Assembly (NCBI RefSeq): GCF_036245475.1
Contig: NZ_BTPM01000002.1
Location: 1,178,001-1,242,000, forward strand
From: Vibrio sp. 10N
GTDB lineage: Bacteria; Pseudomonadota; Gammaproteobacteria; Enterobacterales; Vibrionaceae
Direction: 5' to 3'
Length of the DNA: 64,000 bases
This document shows, piece by piece, positions 60,669-64,000 of this stretch. Every line of letters starts with the position of its first letter. Within the stretch, counting starts at the first letter, position 1. Made by a program: the position numbers and the translations under genes. A model generated the notes under the pieces. It ran no database searches, had not been told where the DNA came from, and saw only the letters and a program-made list of their open reading frames with translations.

Positions 60669-62096
60669 TTAGTTGCCACCAAAACATAGGTATTTCACGT
60701 CCATATACTCGTCGATACCTTGCTTCGCGCCTTCACGTCCAATACCTGATTGCTTCACTCCACCAAACGGGGCAACCTCGGTAGAAATAATGCCTTCGTT
60801 AATGCCCACCATGCCGTACTCCAGCGCTTCTGCTACTTTCCAAACTCGGAAAATGTTTTGGCTGTAAAAGTAGCTTGCAAGGCCGTAAATGGTGTCATTT
60901 GCCATTTCAATCAGCTCTTCATCGGTCTCAAAACGAACCACTGGTGCAACAGGACCAAAGATTTCCTCTTGAATGATGTCCATGCTGTGTGTGACGTCTT
61001 TAAGCACCACTGGCTGCATGAAGTTACCGTCGAGTGCCTTCGGTGGTGTGACAGGTGTTGCGCCTTGCTCAACCGCACGATCAATCAGAGCTTGAATGCC
61101 CTCTTTCGCACCTTGGTTAATCACAGGACCAATAGCGACACCCTCTTCTAAGCCATTACCAATCTTGAGCTTCTGTACGGCCGCATCAAACTTCGCGACA
61201 AACTCGTCGTAGACGTTGTTGTGAACGTAGAAACGGTTTGCACAGACACACGTTTGGCCTGCATTGCGGAATTTAGATGCCATTGCACCTTGTACTGCCG
61301 CATCAATATCTGCATCCTCAAACACGATGAACGGGGCATTACCACCTAGCTCCATCGATGTACGTTTCACATCTTTTGCAGACTGCGCCATCAATACGCT
61401 GCCGACTTGAGTAGAGCCCGTGAAGGAGAGCTTTCTAATCAAAGGATGCGAGGTAAAGATCGCACCAATTTTACGAGAGCTTTCCCCCAATACCACTTGT
61501 AGCGCATCTTTCGGAATACCCGCTTGGTATGCCAACTCAACAATGGCAAACGCAGACAGTGGCGTCGAATCAGACGGTTTGACGACAAAGCTACAACCTG
61601 CCGCCAGAGCCGGACCCGCTTTACGTGTAATCATCGCAATCGGGAAGTTCCATGGTGTAATAGCCACCGCCACACCGATTGGCTGCTTGATTGTCACGAT
61701 TCGCTTGTCCGCCGTCGGACCAGGGATCGTATCGCCATACGTACGTTTTGCTTCTTCTGCAAACCATTCGATAAAGCTTGCGCCATACAGTACTTCACCC
61801 GCTGCTTCTGCTAGGGGCTTGCCTTGCTCCATTGTCATGATTCGAGCAAGGTCATCTTTGTTCTCTAGAATAAGCTGGAACCAACGGTTCAGCATACCTG
61901 CACGGGTTTTCGCAGGCACTTTCGCCCACGATTTCTGCGCCACATCTGCACGCTCAATCGCGTCCATAAGTTCTGCTTCACTTGAGCGCGGTGCAAAACC
62001 TACCGTCTCTCCCGTTGCTGGGTTGGTTACTTCAACAGCGTCATCCGCTGCTGTCACCATAAACGCCAATAGGCTTTTGTTGTCAATTTGCTGCAT
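60669..62096 (-). CDS. gabD: NAD(P)-dependent succinate-semialdehyde dehydrogenase
   Basis: A 475-aa aldehyde dehydrogenase. The cofactor and active-site motifs are VAITPWNFPIAMITRKAGPA, the cofactor glycine region FTGSTQVGSVLM, the base Glu in TSMELGGNAPFIVF, and the nucleophile Cys in RNAGQTCVCANRFYV. The sequence is close to GabD (SSADH) and ends GVKQSGIGREGAKQGIDEY. It oxidises succinic semialdehyde to succinate, the step after GabT. It lies 25 nt before gabT and 75 nt after the agmatine deiminase gene. Confidence 0.92.
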   Translation of the reverse strand: MQQIDNKSLLAFMVTAADDAVEVTNPATGETVGFAPRSSEAELMDAIERADVAQKSWAKVPAKTRAGMLNRWFQLILENKDDLARIMTMEQGKPLAEAAGEVLYGASFIEWFAEEAKRTYGDTIPGPTADKRIVTIKQPIGVAVAITPWNFPIAMITRKAGPALAAGCSFVVKPSDSTPLSAFAIVELAYQAGIPKDALQVVLGESSRKIGAIFTSHPLIRKLSFTGSTQVGSVLMAQSAKDVKRTSMELGGNAPFIVFEDADIDAAVQGAMASKFRNAGQTCVCANRFYVHNNVYDEFVAKFDAAVQKLKIGNGLEEGVAIGPVINQGAKEGIQALIDRAVEQGATPVTPPKALDGNFMQPVVLKDVTHSMDIIQEEIFGPVAPVVRFETDEELIEMANDTIYGLASYFYSQNIFRVWKVAEALEYGMVGINEGIISTEVAPFGGVKQSGIGREGAKQGIDEYMDVKYLCFGGN

Positions 62097-62171
62097 GGTG
62101 AATCCTTTTATTTCAATGGCTCAGCAATATGCTGAGCAGCCAAATTAGTGTTTCAATTAGCACGCAGAGCC

Positions 62172-63254
62172 TTAGGCTGGGATCTGCTGTGTAATACAGT
62201 GTATGTTGCCACCGCCAAGTAGCACTTCACGTGTCGGTATACCGACGATGTCATAATCGGGTAGCGCCTGGACTAAAATCTCAACCGCAATGTTATCAAA
62301 CTCACTATCAAGCAAAGGCAGAAAGATATGCCCATTGACCATCAGAAAGTTGGCGTAAGAAGCGCTTAAACGCTCTCCCGCTTGTCGGTTCATACTGTCG
62401 CTGGTTTCTACTCCTGACGCTTCTTCATCCGAATAGAACAATGGGCCGGGCAACGGCACTTTGATAACCTCAATGGTACGCCCTTTTGCATCCGTTTGTG
62501 CCTTCAGTGCTGACAATGCCTCTCGTGATAAAGCATATTGAGGATCAAACGGATCGTCGGTCCAACTCAACACCACTTTAGCCGGAGCAACCACATGAAT
62601 GAGGTTATCGACGTGACCATCGGTCTCATCGTTAAACAGCCCCTTTGGTAACCATACGACTTTCTCGATACCAAGGTACTCACTCAGTTGGGCTTCTATC
62701 TCAGCCTTGGACAGTGATGGATTGCGTCCTGGGCTAAGTAAGCATTCTTCTGTGGTATACAGTGTACCTTCACCATCAGTATGAATAGCGCCGCCTTCAA
62801 GGACAAAAGGTGCACGGTAGTGATCCAGGCCCATCACATCACACACGGCCGCCGCAACTTTGTCGTCGTCACTCCAATCTTCATAAAGCCCGTTGTACTC
62901 ACCACCCCAAGCATTGAACTGCCAGCTTACTCCGCGCCTGTCGCCATTGGCGTTCACAACAACGGTAGGGCCAATATCACGCATCCAAGAGTCATTGAAT
63001 GCCATTTCTACAAGCTTTACCGAGCGGTTAAGCATGCTGCGAGCTGTCTCATATTGAGCGCTACTCACAGCTACAGAGACAGGCACCACGTCGGAAATTG
63101 CATTGGCAACTTTAGCGAACGTTTGCTGGGCTGGTTTTGCTTTGTCGCGCCAGTTGTCACGGCGCTCCGGCCATGCCAGCCAAACTTCTCTTACAGGCTC
63201 AAATTCTGCCGGAAAATAGAAACCATCCTGTTTTGGTGTCGTGGTGAGTTTCAT
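62172..63254 (-). CDS. aguA: Agmatine deiminase
   Basis: A 360-aa guanidine-modifying enzyme hydrolysing agmatine to N-carbamoylputrescine and ammonia. Signature stretches are VREVWLAWPERRDNWRD, NDSWMRDIGPTVVVN, LEGGAIHTDGEGT, NDETDGHVDN and the C-terminal GGGNIHCITQQIP with the catalytic cysteine at about residue 353. The ribosome site is GAGGTGACC. It starts 11 nt after the stop of the N-carbamoylputrescine amidase gene, so the two act in sequence in polyamine formation from arginine. Confidence 0.94.
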   Translation of the reverse strand: MKLTTTPKQDGFYFPAEFEPVREVWLAWPERRDNWRDKAKPAQQTFAKVANAISDVVPVSVAVSSAQYETARSMLNRSVKLVEMAFNDSWMRDIGPTVVVNANGDRRGVSWQFNAWGGEYNGLYEDWSDDDKVAAAVCDVMGLDHYRAPFVLEGGAIHTDGEGTLYTTEECLLSPGRNPSLSKAEIEAQLSEYLGIEKVVWLPKGLFNDETDGHVDNLIHVVAPAKVVLSWTDDPFDPQYALSREALSALKAQTDAKGRTIEVIKVPLPGPLFYSDEEASGVETSDSMNRQAGERLSASYANFLMVNGHIFLPLLDSEFDNIAVEILVQALPDYDIVGIPTREVLLGGGNIHCITQQIPA

Positions 63255-63265
63255 CGGTCACCTCA

Positions 63266-64000
63266 TTACTTCGCTAGGCTAAGAATATCTTGGTACAGAT
63301 CTGGGCGGCGATCACGGAATAGACCCCAAGCGTGACGTGCTTTTGCTGTCTCTTTAAGATCAATCTCCGCGTAGATGATTGCTTCGCCTTCACGAGGTGC
63401 TTCAGCAAGTTTGCCACCAGTGTGATCAGTGATGAACGATGAGCCATAGAAGGTTGTTTTGATACCGTCATCATCTTCAATTCCAACACGGTTTGAGGCA
63501 ACAACTGGCACCAAGTTAGCCGCTGAATGACCTTGCATCGTACGCTGCCAGTGGTCACGCGAGTCAAGTGACAGATCTTGTGGCTCAGAACCAATTGCTG
63601 TTGGGTAGAAGATCGCTTCCGCACCGCTAAGTACTAGGCTGCGAGCAAGCTCTGGGAACCATTGATCCCAACAAATACCCGCACCGAAAGTACCAAACTG
63701 GGTTTTCCACACTTTAAAACCGGTGTCGCCAGGGCTGAAGTAGTACTTCTCGCTGTAACCTGGGCCATCAGGAATGTGTGACTTACGATAGTTTTCCAAT
63801 ACGGTACCATCGGCATCGATCATCACTAGGGAGTTGAAGAAGGTGTTGCCCGCTTTTTCGAAGTAGCTGACTGGAATTACCACGTTCAGCTCTTTAGCTA
63901 GAGCACTCAGCTCTTTAATTAGACGACAGTTTTCCGTTTCTTCCGCTAACTCAAAGTATTTTGATTCTTGTTTTTTGCAGAAATAAGGGGCAGCCATGAG
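63266..64000 (-). CDS. aguB: N-carbamoylputrescine amidase (C-terminal part)
   Basis: The gene enters from the right edge, so the 5' part is missing. About 245 codons are visible, starting inside the frame (MAAPYFCKKQESKYFELAEE is internal; full-length proteins have about 45 residues before it). It belongs to the nitrilase superfamily. Visible are the catalytic lysine region (NYRKSHIPDGPGY) and the nucleophile cysteine in GAGICWDQWFPE. The reaction is N-carbamoylputrescine to putrescine, CO2 and ammonia. The gene leads the aguB-aguA-gabD-gabT set as far as the window shows. Confidence 0.92.
   Translation of the reverse strand, partial: LMAAPYFCKKQESKYFELAEETENCRLIKELSALAKELNVVIPVSYFEKAGNTFFNSLVMIDADGTVLENYRKSHIPDGPGYSEKYYFSPGDTGFKVWKTQFGTFGAGICWDQWFPELARSLVLSGAEAIFYPTAIGSEPQDLSLDSRDHWQRTMQGHSAANLVPVVASNRVGIEDDDGIKTTFYGSSFITDHTGGKLAEAPREGEAIIYAEIDLKETAKARHAWGLFRDRRPDLYQDILSLAK

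Noticed and set aside
61420..62148. Long plus-strand frame (242 codons) opposite gabD
   Set aside because: It is antisense to a clear aldehyde dehydrogenase with all motifs, and the translation has no family resemblance.
62781..63335. Plus-strand frame of 184 codons opposite aguA and the end of aguB
   Set aside because: It is a shadow of two well-defined genes, with no ribosome site and an unlikely composition.
1..64000. CRISPR arrays, prophage, integron or defence islands
   Set aside because: No regularly spaced repeats, cas genes, phage structural genes, integrase or attC-like array were seen.

Overview
The window reads as ordinary, gene-dense gammaproteobacterial DNA. It looks like a Vibrio (Vibrionaceae), most likely the second chromosome. 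From memory, the left-end order (pst phosphate transport, DEAD-box helicase, Lpp lipoprotein, L,D-transpeptidase, photolyase, MerR regulator, DUF523/DUF1722, deoD) matches Vibrio cholerae chromosome II. The moderate GC content, the marine-type outer-membrane proteins and the tRNA-Leu fit that. No insertion sequence, prophage, integron or CRISPR array was recognised. Both ends cut genes: pstC on the left and aguB on the right.

1-3.6 kb holds pstS and pstC behind a four-unit Pho box, a DEAD-box RNA helicase, and lpp. 3.7-7.7 kb is a tightly overlapping minus-strand operon: DUF523/DUF1722, MerR-type regulator, CPD photolyase, L,D-transpeptidase. 8-16.5 kb carries deoD, a single-copy transposase-like zinc-ribbon gene, an EamA transporter, a DUF3302/HlyD pair, a periplasmic glutathione peroxidase, a CbpA/DnaJ-type co-chaperone and glgC. 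16.6-24.7 kb has a MarR regulator, a candidate small RNA, a YghU-type glutathione transferase, an AraC/LysE pair, a nitroreductase, a universal stress protein, tRNA-Leu(GAG) and a second membrane-protein/HlyD pair.

24.9-36.3 kb is envelope-rich. It contains beta-barrels, a glycine-zipper protein, a solitary RND permease, an EamA transporter, and a four-gene operon of exported proteins (outer-membrane barrel, large metallo-beta-lactamase-fold hydrolase, two small disulfide-type proteins) beside a divergent LysR gene. 37-41.4 kb is a quinone/electrophile cluster: DoxX (YqjF-like), two tandem glutathionyl-hydroquinone reductases (YqjG-like), and a LysR gene on each side.

41.5-48.7 kb has an MBL-fold exported protein, a large exported protein with an EF-hand loop, a DM13 protein, and a catabolic set (class III aminotransferase, BKACE beta-keto acid cleavage enzyme, TAXI binding protein). 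49.7-51.4 kb has cytochrome c' and cytochrome b561 divergently arranged around a perfect 54-bp palindrome, followed by a MarR gene. The right end has a degenerate GGDEF protein, an Lrp regulator divergent from a large Cys/Met-type PLP enzyme, a choice-of-anchor-I-like lipoprotein, manA, and an agmatine-to-succinate gene set (aguB, aguA, gabD, gabT).

The items most worth a second look are the palindrome at 50221-50274, the exported MBL/LysR operon at 31.5-35.7 kb, the transposase-like gene at 8.9-10.4 kb, the aminotransferase/BKACE/TAXI set, and the candidate small RNA ending at 17472. Product names come from reading motifs and family resemblance by eye; no database search was run.
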